NCBI RefSeq assembly: GCF_015354445.1
Contig: NZ_JADKYT010000001.1
Location: forward strand, 124,001 to 188,000
Origin: Methylophilus sp. QUAN
GTDB taxonomy: Bacteria; Pseudomonadota; Gammaproteobacteria; Burkholderiales; Methylophilaceae
Length of the DNA: 64,000 bases
Direction: 5' to 3'
Shown here: positions 30,006 through 38,534 of the stretch, piece after piece
How positions within the stretch are numbered: the stretch's first letter is position 1
Layout: each line of letters opens with the position of its first letter
The notes under the pieces: model-generated
What the model was told of the DNA's origin: nothing
Database searches by the model: none
What the model saw: only the letters and a program-made list of their open reading frames with translations
Position numbers and translations under genes: made by a program

Positions 30006-30021
30006 TGGTGAAAAAACAATC

Positions 30022-30954
30022 ATGCTAAAACAGATTTCAAACATAACCGTTCGCAGGGGCATGCAATGCCTGTTACTGGCCGCCAGCGTATTGCTCACGG
30101 CCAATAGCAGCCTGGCAGCTGCCCCTACTTTAAGTGTGGTGAACCCACCCTCGACTTATGGGGTGCATATTGGGGATGTGCTGACCAGAACCCTAGTGGT
30201 TGAGGCTTCCGGCGGAGACACGCTGGCAAAAAACACCTTGCCTAAAAAGGGCCGCAAACAGAATGGCATCGAGCTGGTTGGTATCGCCGTACAAAGCCAG
30301 GCGCAGTCCGGGCATACCCGTTATACCGTGCAATTTGATTATCAGGTATTTGCGGCCAGTGCCACGCCCAGCGTGATGTATTTGCCCGCAGAAAAACTGA
30401 CCGTTGCAGCCACTACAGTGGATATTCCCGCCTGGGGATTCTGGTTTTCACCACTGGTGACGGGCGGGACGACCACCGCCAGGAAGAATATCTTGCCCGA
30501 AGTGAAAACACCCCTGATTGACAGTCATGTGCATCAGCAAGGGTTGGTGGTCAGTCTGAGCATGACGGTGATCAGCTTGCTCGCCTTGCTGTATATCAAT
30601 GCCGATGGCCAATGGTTGCCATTCATGGGGGGGGCATTTGCACGGGCGCACAGGCAACTCAAGCGCCTGGCAAAATCCGCCAAACCAAAAACTGCGGCAG
30701 AAGAGAAAAAAGCGCTGGTCTATTTGCATCAGGCCTTCAACCAGCATTATGGCGCGAATATTTTTGCGCGCGATGTGGATGAGTTTGTGCGCTTGCGACC
30801 AGGCTTTAAAGGCCTGCAGCAGGAGATTACGCAATTTTTTGAGGCGTCCAATCAATCGTTATACGACGTGAAAAACCGCGATAGCCGCCAGGTGATTGCG
30901 CAACTGGTGCAGCTCAGCAAGCGTTTGCGTGATTGTGAGCGGGGCGTGTCATGA
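30022..30954 (+). CDS. mxaA: MxaA, methanol dehydrogenase accessory protein
   Basis: 310-residue protein with a signal peptide (ends SSLAAAP), a periplasmic beta-rich domain (about 30-175), one transmembrane helix near residue 190 (LVVSLSMTVISLLALLYI), and a cytoplasmic helical C-terminal part. MxaA is needed for calcium insertion into methanol dehydrogenase in Methylobacterium. The start at 30022 is chosen because the signal peptide begins right there; the frame extends 11 codons upstream into mxaS. It overlaps mxaC by 4 bp. Confidence 0.87.
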   Translation: MLKQISNITVRRGMQCLLLAASVLLTANSSLAAAPTLSVVNPPSTYGVHIGDVLTRTLVVEASGGDTLAKNTLPKKGRKQNGIELVGIAVQSQAQSGHTRYTVQFDYQVFAASATPSVMYLPAEKLTVAATTVDIPAWGFWFSPLVTGGTTTARKNILPEVKTPLIDSHVHQQGLVVSLSMTVISLLALLYINADGQWLPFMGGAFARAHRQLKRLAKSAKPKTAAEEKKALVYLHQAFNQHYGANIFARDVDEFVRLRPGFKGLQQEITQFFEASNQSLYDVKNRDSRQVIAQLVQLSKRLRDCERGVS

Positions 30955-31919
30955 TCATTTTAAATCCATGGGCATTTGCCCTGTTGCCCATCGCGCTGCT
31001 GCCTTTCTGGTTAAAAGGCCATCAAGGCCAGCATTACAGCTGGCTGGAGCTGATGCCGGAAGACCTGTTTTCTGACCGGCTCAACCTGGCGGTGAAGGTC
31101 ATTATGTCTTTGCTGTTGCTGAGTATCGTGATTGCACTGGCGGCCCCGCGAGGTTCAGATGAACAGGTACCACGCGTAGGCAAGGGTGCCCAAACGGTGA
31201 TGGTGATAGACCGTAGCGTGAGTATGGACCACCCGTTTGCGGGCGATGCTACGGGGGGGCATGTGGCGGAAATCAAATCTGCCGCGGCGCGCCGTATCAT
31301 CACGCAATTTATTGACTCACGTCCGAATGACATGATGGGGGTGGTGGGGTTTACCAACTCGGCGTTGTACGGCATCAAAATCACCACTAACCGTGATGCC
31401 ATTCATGCAGCGATTCTTGCCGCCACCAGTCCTTCGCTCAACCAGACCAACATTGGCGCTGGGCTCACTGAGGCGGTTGGCTTGTTCGATAACATCCAGA
31501 GTTCAGGCTCACGCGCGGTGATTCTGCTTTCGGATGGCGCTGGCAAACTGAGCCCGCGCGTGAAGTATTTGCTCAGCGAGCGCCTGAAAAGCCGCAAGTT
31601 GAGTATTTACTGGATCATGCTGCGTGAACCAGGCGAGCCGAGTATTTTCTCCAAAGATGAATATGAAGAAGACCGCACGCCTAACTCCATCGTGCTGCAC
31701 AAGTATTTCCAGTCACTGGGCCTGAAATACAAAGCCTATGAAGCCGATGACCCGGAAACCTTGCAGTCGGCGATTAACGATATCGACTCGCGGGAGAAAA
31801 AGGCCATTAAATACCACGAGACCATTGCCGGCTATGACTATTCCAAGGTGTTTATGGTCTCTGCGCTGGTGTTGGTGTTGCTGATTCTGGTGATTAAAAA
31901 TGTAAGGGTATACGAATGA
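30951..31919 (+). CDS. mxaC: MxaC, membrane-anchored VWA protein for methanol dehydrogenase maturation
   Basis: 322-residue protein with helices at both ends (IILNPWAFALLPIALLPFWL, a second at about 45-65, and VFMVSALVLVLLILVI at the C terminus) and a von Willebrand A domain between them. The metal-ion-dependent adhesion site is complete: DRSVSMD near residue 87, then a Thr in TNSALYGIK/TNIGAG and LSDGAGK. It overlaps mxaA and mxaK by 4 bp each (ATGA type), indicating tight coupling. Confidence 0.88.
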   Translation: MIILNPWAFALLPIALLPFWLKGHQGQHYSWLELMPEDLFSDRLNLAVKVIMSLLLLSIVIALAAPRGSDEQVPRVGKGAQTVMVIDRSVSMDHPFAGDATGGHVAEIKSAAARRIITQFIDSRPNDMMGVVGFTNSALYGIKITTNRDAIHAAILAATSPSLNQTNIGAGLTEAVGLFDNIQSSGSRAVILLSDGAGKLSPRVKYLLSERLKSRKLSIYWIMLREPGEPSIFSKDEYEEDRTPNSIVLHKYFQSLGLKYKAYEADDPETLQSAINDIDSREKKAIKYHETIAGYDYSKVFMVSALVLVLLILVIKNVRVYE

Positions 31920-32479
31920 AAAACCATTTAACGCGCAAAAACCAGGTGCTGGGATTGCTCTTCATTGTCGGCGTGCTAGGGAGCGCGTATGAAGGCTATC
32001 AGGTGCATACCATCTCTGCGGCCAACGGCCTTTTACAGGCGGGTGAAGTGCTGGCAGGAGACCCGTTTCCTTTTCACCAGAAGTTTGCCGATGCATATCA
32101 GCAAGGCAAAACGGGTAACTACAAACATGCAATACAGAATTTTGGCCAATTGCTGGAGGCGCCGAAACAGCAGGATGCCTCGGTGTTTAAACCCAGCCAG
32201 GCATTAAAGTCGCAGATTCATTTTAATATTGGCAATCATTTGTTCCGCTCTGGTTTGCAGCGCCTGGTCGAGGCGGATGGCTCGATTCAGGAGCAAGCCA
32301 AGTTTGATTATTTACAGGCGCGTGCCGCGTATGAGCAGTCACTCAAGCTCGACCCTGGCAACCAGGCAGCCAAATTCAATTTGAGTTTATTGCACGGCGT
32401 GATTCCCAAACACATTAAAACCGTGCCGCAGGATCCTTCCGGCATGGAGATCAGCAATCTGCCACAGGGGTTACCATGA
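31916..32479 (+). CDS. mxaK: MxaK, methanol dehydrogenase accessory protein
   Basis: 187-residue protein with an N-terminal membrane anchor (VLGLLFIVGVLGSAYEGY) and a TPR-like helical region in the periplasm: YKHAIQNFGQLLEA, then AKFDYLQARAAYEQSLKLDPGNQAAKFNLSLL. In the conserved mxaACKL order this slot belongs to MxaK. Its function is unproven in detail; TPR content suggests a scaffold for MxaC and MxaL. Four-base overlaps on both sides. Confidence 0.85.
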   Translation: MKNHLTRKNQVLGLLFIVGVLGSAYEGYQVHTISAANGLLQAGEVLAGDPFPFHQKFADAYQQGKTGNYKHAIQNFGQLLEAPKQQDASVFKPSQALKSQIHFNIGNHLFRSGLQRLVEADGSIQEQAKFDYLQARAAYEQSLKLDPGNQAAKFNLSLLHGVIPKHIKTVPQDPSGMEISNLPQGLP

Positions 32480-33441
32480 AACGCTTTTTTTCACTGCTTA
32501 AAGCACATTATGAAACCAGTTTATTGTTGGGCGCCATGCTGTTTCTGGTGCTGGCCATGGTCAAGCCGGAGATACAACTCAAACAAGAAGTGCATAACTA
32601 TTTGTTGCTGGCAGATATTTCGCAAAGCATGAATGCCGAGGATATGCACGTTGCCAATAAACCGGCGACGCGCCTAGCCTACACACAGCATCTGATGCGG
32701 CAAGTGGTGAAAACATCGCCCTGCGGCACGTATGTGAGTGTGGGCGTATTTGCGGCTGAGAATGTCGCGTTATTGTTTATGCCATTAGAAGTGTGCGCTA
32801 ACTTTGACATTATTAATGACAGCATTAATCACCTGGAATGGCGCATGGCCTGGAGTGGTAACAGCCGCATGACGTTTGGGGTGAAGGCCGCTGAAGCCAC
32901 GTTTGATTACCTGAATATTCCGGCGCAAATGCTGTTTTTTACCGATGGTGACGAAGCGCCCAAAGCCAATGGCATTAACAAGCTGGATATCAGCGATGTG
33001 CGCATAGGCAAAAACGTGATTTTTGTGGGTGTCGGCGGTAAGGAGCCTGCACCAATCAAGCGCTTTAATGCGAATAACCGCTTTGTCGGCTATTGGGGCA
33101 CCGATGCGGCGGCCGAAAGCGCTGGCGGCGGCGTCAATTACAGCGATGCCAGCAAGGATGATCCTGATCCACCGGTCGCGTATGCCGAGTTTGACCGCTA
33201 TTTATCCAGCCAGGATGTGGACCATTTGAAAGACATGGCGACAGAGATCAAGGGCCAATATATCGAAGGCATAGACGAACCGGCATTTTATCAGTTTGTG
33301 CAGTCGCAAACGCCCGCTGCTAAGTTTGTCACCAGCTATTCGGTGAAGTGGCTGTTTTTAACCCTGGCGGCATTGATGGTGATTGCGACTTACTTGCCGG
33401 ATGTATGGGCATACCGCCTGCGTGACCGCCAGACCGCCTAG
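32476..33441 (+). CDS. mxaL: MxaL, membrane-anchored VWA protein for methanol dehydrogenase maturation
   Basis: 321-residue VWA protein with an N-terminal helix (TSLLLGAMLFLVLAMVKPEI), the adhesion-site motif LLADISQSMNAEDM near residue 46, FFTDGDEAPK, and a C-terminal helix (WLFLTLAALMVIATYLPDVW). Paired with MxaC in the periplasm, it is needed for an active calcium-loaded methanol dehydrogenase. Last gene of the operon; mxaD, which often follows, is absent. Immediately downstream is a long hairpin and the convergent catalase-like gene. Confidence 0.88.
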   Translation: MKRFFSLLKAHYETSLLLGAMLFLVLAMVKPEIQLKQEVHNYLLLADISQSMNAEDMHVANKPATRLAYTQHLMRQVVKTSPCGTYVSVGVFAAENVALLFMPLEVCANFDIINDSINHLEWRMAWSGNSRMTFGVKAAEATFDYLNIPAQMLFFTDGDEAPKANGINKLDISDVRIGKNVIFVGVGGKEPAPIKRFNANNRFVGYWGTDAAAESAGGGVNYSDASKDDPDPPVAYAEFDRYLSSQDVDHLKDMATEIKGQYIEGIDEPAFYQFVQSQTPAAKFVTSYSVKWLFLTLAALMVIATYLPDVWAYRLRDRQTA

Positions 33442-33450
33442 GCTGTGTCA

Positions 33451-33487
33451 GTCTGGATGATGTGTGCTCAGCACAAATCATCCAGAC
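33451..33487. terminator. Long hairpin between mxaL and the catalase-like gene
   Basis: Arms GTCTGGATGAT (33451-33461) and ATCATCCAGAC (33477-33487) pair perfectly, and inside them TGTGC / GCACA adds five more pairs around loop TCA, with one G-A mismatch. The stop codon of the catalase-like gene lies at its tip. There is no T tract on either side, so it is not a classical intrinsic terminator but could end or protect both convergent transcripts. Confidence 0.6.
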
Positions 33488-34577
33488 TGGTCGGCTCATG
33501 CACCGGCGCGCCTGCGGGGGCCGCATTCAGGTTTCTGGACATTTCATAGCTCATTTTTCGCAGCCGCATGACCGAGCCTAGCGGCCGGTGCGATTGAATG
33601 CCATGCCATGGCGAGAACATCATGCCCTCATCAACGACATGCGAACGATAGGGACTCCAGGCGATTTGTGGTTTGGCCGTAATGCGGGCAATCGGGATAT
33701 AAGGCGATACATCTGCCGACCAGATCACCGTCGAGTCCTCAATAGGCATTTGCTTGATGTCGGTGCACAGTTGCACGCGTAACTCCCAGACGGCAGTGTG
33801 GGCAATAAAGTAATCGACGATAGACTTCCTGAGACCATCGGAAGCGAGGGTATCAATCGGTTTGTTAGTGAGTGTGATCAGGTCAGGGGATATCGGTACA
33901 AAGGCGATTTTGGCCATGTAGTTGCCGTATAGAATCGGGTCCTGGCTAAAATAGGTTTCACCTAAGATATTGGTTTCTTGTGGCTGGTGCAGGTTTCTGA
34001 TCAGGGTTTGCTGGCCACTTTTGAGCGATTCGACCAGCTTGGCCGTTGAGCGGAAAATTTGCGACAAAAAATGCCTGAATTCAGTGCTGGTTTCGGGCGT
34101 GGAGGCGATGTGTTTCAGGTTGGAGAGAAATACCTGTACGCTGGATGACAGGAAGCTGGCGCCGTTCACAAATAAAAAATCCTGCGTGATGGCTTTTTCG
34201 CTGCCAGGCAGCCGGTCGCCATCAACGCCAAGTACCTTGATGGCCAGGCTGCGCGGCGTGCAGGTTTTGTCGTGCAAAATATCACCCGGCACCGTTGAAA
34301 AGCGCATGACCAACGGCAAGGTTTGCGCTTTGGCAAACATGCCCTGGGCCAATGACGGGGGAAGGTTATCGTAAATCTCCATTTCGGCAGAGATCAGGCC
34401 ATGACTTTTCACATGTACGCTACGGGCGCTGTAGGCGGCATGCCTGGCTGTGATTTCGGAGATTTTGCGCAGCGTATATTGCAGGTTTTCCCGGCTTTTG
34501 GTTTCGCTTTCGGCCAACACCTCATAGGCTGGTTGGTAGTTGAGTGGTGAAATTCCAATATCAGCAGTTTGTTGCAT
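33468..34577 (-). CDS. Catalase-like haem protein
   Basis: 369-residue member of the small catalase-related family. The distal His region reads RSVHVKSHGLISAEM, followed by VMRFSTVPGDILHDKTCTPRSLAIKVLGV as in catalases. The proximal segment RLRKMSYEMSR keeps Arg-x-x-x-Tyr, so haem binding is likely. The loop that supplies the distal Asn in true catalases reads TQDFLFVN, so peroxide dismutation may be weak and a peroxidase-like role possible. No signal peptide. Convergent with mxaL; methanol oxidisers generate peroxide and formaldehyde stress, but no link is proven. Confidence 0.8.
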   Translation of the reverse strand: MQQTADIGISPLNYQPAYEVLAESETKSRENLQYTLRKISEITARHAAYSARSVHVKSHGLISAEMEIYDNLPPSLAQGMFAKAQTLPLVMRFSTVPGDILHDKTCTPRSLAIKVLGVDGDRLPGSEKAITQDFLFVNGASFLSSSVQVFLSNLKHIASTPETSTEFRHFLSQIFRSTAKLVESLKSGQQTLIRNLHQPQETNILGETYFSQDPILYGNYMAKIAFVPISPDLITLTNKPIDTLASDGLRKSIVDYFIAHTAVWELRVQLCTDIKQMPIEDSTVIWSADVSPYIPIARITAKPQIAWSPYRSHVVDEGMMFSPWHGIQSHRPLGSVMRLRKMSYEMSRNLNAAPAGAPVHEPTSLDDLC

Positions 34578-34703
34578 AATAACCCCCATTTTTTAAACAG
34601 GTCTGGCAGGGGCGTTATAGCAATGACCCCATCAAACCTGCATGGATCTTATTGAACATTGGTTGAACATGGCACTGTGTTGATGCATTAAGAACCGCGC
34701 GAT

Positions 34704-34865
34704 TCAGGATGAGTTATCCTTGGTTTCACCCGCTTGTTTGCGTTGCTTGTTGACGATACGGGCGGCGACTTCTTCTTCGCGGCCGGGGTAGCGGTGGTCT
34801 TTCTTGAACTCGTGTTTGAGGGTTTCGTATTCTTGTTCGCGCTTCGGGTTGGATCCTCTAGGCAT
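34704..34865 (-). CDS. Small charged protein of unknown function (53 residues)
   Basis: Short frame beginning MPRGSNPKREQEYETLKHEF and containing GREEEVAARIVNKQRKQAGE. The MPRGS start and the R/K/E-rich body with the VAARIVNKQR helix recall a widespread small family often annotated as plasmid-stabilisation-like. That annotation has no firm function behind it. An AAGGAG ribosome site lies upstream of the ATG on the minus strand (34871-34876). No close operon partner. Confidence 0.7.
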   Translation of the reverse strand: MPRGSNPKREQEYETLKHEFKKDHRYPGREEEVAARIVNKQRKQAGETKDNSS

Positions 34866-34894
34866 ATGCATACTCCTTCATTCGTTGAGTACAA

Positions 34895-34917
34895 ACGGCA
34901 GCCGTGAAGGCTGCCGT
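34895..34917. terminator. Hairpin between the 53-residue gene and the YcaC-like gene
   Basis: Perfect 9-bp stem ACGGCAGCC / GGCTGCCGT with loop GTGAA. It lies downstream of the leftward YcaC-like gene (217 bp away) and upstream of the 53-residue gene. The T tract on the minus strand is short (TTTG), so termination is only probable. Confidence 0.5.
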
Positions 34918-35133
34918 ATTTGTCTTGTTATGAATGAAACTCGAAATGCATTCGACACTTCATTTCAAACGCGACAATTGCAGATTACGCTAATTGACCT
35001 GAATACTTAATAAGCAATGTTCCTATTGTTGTGTAGGAAATGCTTTATGGCGTGGCGCAAAGAAATGCCATGCAACTATTAGACAAAAAGTATCCAAAAA
35101 AAGTTCCGTGTAGTTCTGCAATTTGCCAATTTT

Positions 35134-35760
35134 TTACCTGGCTTGTTGCGCATTGAATGCAGTCATCAAGTTGCGGTAGTCTGGAATATGATTGGCGCAC
35201 AGGGTACCCAGGCCTTCGATATCGTTGCGCCAATCGCGATGCAACTCGCAGGCCACGCCAAACCAGGTCATCATTTGTGCACCGGCTGCCTCCATGCGGC
35301 GCCAGGCGGCATCGCGCGTCAGTTCGTTAAAGGTGCCTGAGGCATCGCCCACCACAAACACTTCAAATCCTTCTTCAATCGCTGACAGGGCAGGGAAGGC
35401 TACACACACTTCGGTGACGACGCCAGCGATAATCAGTTGCTTTTTACCCGTGGCTTTAATGGCTTTGACGAAGTCTTCGTTATCCCAGGCGTTGATCTGG
35501 CCAGGACGCGCAATATAAGGCGCATCCGGAAACAGTGCTTTTAACTCTGGCATCAACGGGCCATTGGGGCCGGTTTCAAAGCTGGTGGTCAAAATCGTCG
35601 GCAGGTTAAAAAACTTGGCGGCATCGGCCAAGGCCAATACATTGTTCTTAAAACGGTCTGGCTCAATGTCGCGTACCAGCGATAACAGGCCAGCCTGGTG
35701 GTCTACCAGCAAAACGACAGCGTTGTCACGGTCCAGGCGTACATAAGGTTTGTTGTTCAT
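35134..35760 (-). CDS. ycaC: YcaC-like isochorismatase-family hydrolase
   Basis: 208-residue cysteine hydrolase of the isochorismatase superfamily, very close to E. coli YcaC: VLLVDHQAGLLSLVRDIEPD, LTTSFETGPNGPL, ARPGQINAWDNEDF and GVVTEVCVAFPALSAIEEGF. The triad is Asp (VDHQ), Lys (ATGKKQ) and Cys (TEVCVAF). YcaC forms an octameric ring; its natural substrate is unknown. It is 115 bp downstream of the pirin gene in the same direction, a frequent pairing under LysR control. Confidence 0.9.
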   Translation of the reverse strand: MNNKPYVRLDRDNAVVLLVDHQAGLLSLVRDIEPDRFKNNVLALADAAKFFNLPTILTTSFETGPNGPLMPELKALFPDAPYIARPGQINAWDNEDFVKAIKATGKKQLIIAGVVTEVCVAFPALSAIEEGFEVFVVGDASGTFNELTRDAAWRRMEAAGAQMMTWFGVACELHRDWRNDIEGLGTLCANHIPDYRNLMTAFNAQQAR

Positions 35761-35875
35761 GATGAATATCCTCTCAATGGATTTAGTCGGGTGGAGATCA
35801 TGGCCGTCAGCGTAACGCGTGAATGCTGACGGCCGTGTTTCCTTTTTTTAAAATGTTGGACTACTTTACAAGCCG

Positions 35876-36736
35876 TTATGCGGTGACAAAACGGCCTTGG
35901 TTAAAGTCATTAATGGCCTGGTCAATTTCTTCCCAGCTATTCATGACAAACGGGCCATGACCCACCACAGGCTCATTCAGCGGCTCACCGTTGAGTAACA
36001 GCAACACGGTGTCTTGCTGTGCCTGCAATACCAGTTCATTGCCTTCGCGTTGCATCACCGCCAATTCAGCCGGGCGGATGGTATGCACTTCACCGGTTTT
36101 CACCGCGCCATGCAGCACAAAAATGGCGGTGGTGTAGCCTTCCGGCAAGGTGAAGGTGGTGCGTGTACCGGCATTCAGGCGCACATCCCACACATTCATC
36201 GGGCTAAATGTATTGGCTGGGCCTTTTTGGCCTGCATATTCACCGGCAATCACGCGTACTTTACCCGCCTCTTCCGGCAAAGCGACCTCCGGGATCTGCT
36301 CACGGGTAATGCCTTGATAGCCAGGTGCGGTCATTTTGTCCTTGGCCGGCAAGTTGACCCATAACTGGATCATTTCAAACGGGCCACCGCTGCGTGCATA
36401 GTCATCGCCGTGATATTCCTCATGAATAATGCCTTTGCCTGCGGTCATCCACTGCACTTCCCCTGGGCCGATAGTGCCACCGGCATTGGTCGAGTCGTGG
36501 TGTGAGACCTGGCCGTCATAGACAATGGTCACGGTTTCAAAACCACGGTGTGGGTGTTGCCCGACGCCGCGTCTGTGTGTGGTTGGCTCAAAGCTGGCAG
36601 GCCCGGCGTAATCCATCAACAAGAATGGTGAAATATCATTGGCAATGTCACGGTAAGAAAAAATACTTTGTACCGGAAAACCATCACCCACCCAGTGGTT
36701 GCCGTTGCTGCGTTTGATAAAAGCCAGTTTTTTCAT
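35876..36736 (-). CDS. Pirin family protein
   Basis: 286-residue bicupin of the pirin family. The metal-binding cupin block HPHRGFETVTIVYDGQVSHHDS and GEVQWMTAGKGIIHEE carry the conserved His/Glu ligands. The C-terminal pirin domain (about 180-275) follows. Members are Fe-binding proteins; some have quercetinase activity or regulatory roles. Divergent from a LysR gene across 104 bp, with YcaC downstream. Confidence 0.9.
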   Translation of the reverse strand: MKKLAFIKRSNGNHWVGDGFPVQSIFSYRDIANDISPFLLMDYAGPASFEPTTHRRGVGQHPHRGFETVTIVYDGQVSHHDSTNAGGTIGPGEVQWMTAGKGIIHEEYHGDDYARSGGPFEMIQLWVNLPAKDKMTAPGYQGITREQIPEVALPEEAGKVRVIAGEYAGQKGPANTFSPMNVWDVRLNAGTRTTFTLPEGYTTAIFVLHGAVKTGEVHTIRPAELAVMQREGNELVLQAQQDTVLLLLNGEPLNEPVVGHGPFVMNSWEEIDQAINDFNQGRFVTA

Positions 36737-36840
36737 GATGCTTCCCTTTCAGAAATGTTTGCGTGTTTGCATGGTTCACACTATAAACAGATGACTTTTA
36801 AGGTACTAGATGGTTAAATGTGAAATCACTTTTCAATTAA

Positions 36841-37755
36841 ATGAATAATCATTCATTCAGCATGGACTTTAACGAAGCCGCAGTGTTTGTGAAGGTGGTG
36901 CAGGCGGGCAGTTTCAGTGCTGCCGCGCGCCAGCTTGGTTTACCCACGTCTACCATCAGTACACGTGTGGCCAGGTTGGAGCAGCGGCTGGGCGTCACCT
37001 TGTTGCAACGCACCACGCGCCGCTTAAACCTGACAGAGGCAGGTGCCATGTATTTTGAGCATGCGTCTACCGGCCTGGGCTACCTGCTTGAGGCAGAGGC
37101 CGCACTGGATGAAGCGCGCCAGCAACCGCAAGGTGTGCTCAAGGTCACGGCACCTGCTGACCTGGGTGATGCCTTGCTTGGGGGCGTGATGGCGCAGACA
37201 CAGCTGACTTATCCAGCATTGTCGCTGGAGTTGATGCTCACTGAGCGCTATGTGGACCTGGTCGCGGAAGGCGTGGATGTGGCGATTCGGACCGGTGAAT
37301 TGCGTGACTCGAGCTTGATTGCCAAATCGCTGGGCACCATACAATGGGCCTTATTTGCCAGTCCGCAGTATTTGCAGTCTGCCGGGCAGATTGAGACGCC
37401 GGTTGATCTCAGCCAGCATCAATGTGTGCAATTCACGCCTATGGGTCGCCACCAGTGGGATTTGCAACTAGGCACCACGGCCATACGAGTGCCGCTGGCT
37501 GCCCGCACCCTGGTGAACAGTATAGGCGTGGTGCGGGCGATGGCCGAAAATGGCCACGGTGTGGCCTTGCTGCCGACCTTTATTTGTCAGCCCACCGTGC
37601 AAGCGGGCGGCTTGCAACATGTATTACCCGAATGGCGCGGACGCGCCGATGCCGTGCACCTGGTTTACCCCAAGCAACGCTTTATGCCGCCCAAGCTGCG
37701 CGGTTTTATTGATCTGGCGGTGGCTGAGTTAAAACCCTTATTCAGTGCGTCATAA
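36841..37755 (+). CDS. LysR-family transcriptional regulator
   Basis: 304-residue LysR regulator. The helix-turn-helix lies near the start (SFSAAARQLGLPTSTISTRVARLEQRLG), and the effector-binding domain follows (VDVAIRTGELRDSSLIAKSLG). An internal ATG at 36862 is equally plausible and would give MDFNEAAVFVKV, the common LysR start; neither has a strong ribosome site. Divergent from pirin-ycaC, which it probably controls, and followed by the ABM-domain gene. Confidence 0.9.
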   Translation: MNNHSFSMDFNEAAVFVKVVQAGSFSAAARQLGLPTSTISTRVARLEQRLGVTLLQRTTRRLNLTEAGAMYFEHASTGLGYLLEAEAALDEARQQPQGVLKVTAPADLGDALLGGVMAQTQLTYPALSLELMLTERYVDLVAEGVDVAIRTGELRDSSLIAKSLGTIQWALFASPQYLQSAGQIETPVDLSQHQCVQFTPMGRHQWDLQLGTTAIRVPLAARTLVNSIGVVRAMAENGHGVALLPTFICQPTVQAGGLQHVLPEWRGRADAVHLVYPKQRFMPPKLRGFIDLAVAELKPLFSAS

Positions 37756-37798
37756 TGGCAGGTGCAATGATGATTTTCTTTCCGGCAGGAGCCATGTC

Positions 37799-38374
37799 AT
37801 GACTCAACAGGCATTATCCCCAGCGCTACAAGGTGCCAGCGTCGTGATTACCCATCACGTCAGCCCGGCCTTGCAGGCAGAATATGAAATCTGGCTACAG
37901 GAGATTGGCCCCTTATGCCGGGCGTCCGAAGGCCTGCTCGATTGGCATATTATCCGGCCTGTTGCAGGTTACACCGACACTTACTCCGTGATGATTCGCT
38001 ATCAAACGGAACAGCACCTGACGCAATGGCTGGATTCGCCCGCCCGCAAAGCCTTGATCGCAAAAGCGGCTCATTTGCTGGCCGGGCAAGATGAATACCA
38101 GATCAGTAGTGGGCTGGACTTCCTGTTTGCACAAAGCAACCTGCCCGCAGCCAAGCCGCCGGTGCGCTGGAAACAGTTCTTGCTAACCTGGTCGGCGATT
38201 TTCCCGCTGGTAAGTGTGGTGCCCCTGCTGGTGGTTCCGCTGTTGGATGCCAGTGGCCTCCCGCAATCCCGTGTGTTACATACCTTCTTTGTGACGGGCG
38301 TGGTAGTGGCACTGATGGTGTATGTGGTTATGCCACGTTATAGCAAGCTCATGCGACACTGGTTGCACCGCTGA
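37799..38374 (+). CDS. Antibiotic-biosynthesis-monooxygenase-domain membrane protein
   Basis: 191-residue protein: an N-terminal ABM ferredoxin-like domain (about 10-105: VVITHHVSPALQAEYEIWLQEI, GLLDWHIIRP) followed by two membrane helices (AIFPLVSVVPLLVVPLL and VLHTFFVTGVVVALMVYVV). This is the COG3224 architecture, function unknown. The start at 37799 has a good ribosome site (GGCAGGAG); the frame is open further upstream into the LysR 3' end. Probably part of the same LysR-linked stress group as pirin and YcaC. Confidence 0.85.
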   Translation: MTQQALSPALQGASVVITHHVSPALQAEYEIWLQEIGPLCRASEGLLDWHIIRPVAGYTDTYSVMIRYQTEQHLTQWLDSPARKALIAKAAHLLAGQDEYQISSGLDFLFAQSNLPAAKPPVRWKQFLLTWSAIFPLVSVVPLLVVPLLDASGLPQSRVLHTFFVTGVVVALMVYVVMPRYSKLMRHWLHR

Positions 38375-38534
38375 CATTTCTTAGGTTATTTTTGCCATTC
38401 TTCGATGAGAAACAAGCCGTTGGATAGTGTTTTTTTTCAATTTTGAGCGCATGATAAGTGTGTAAACTTAAAGTATCAGCCTGACATAACCGTTGTTAAG
38501 AGATTAACAATAATATATATAGGGGATACGTGCG

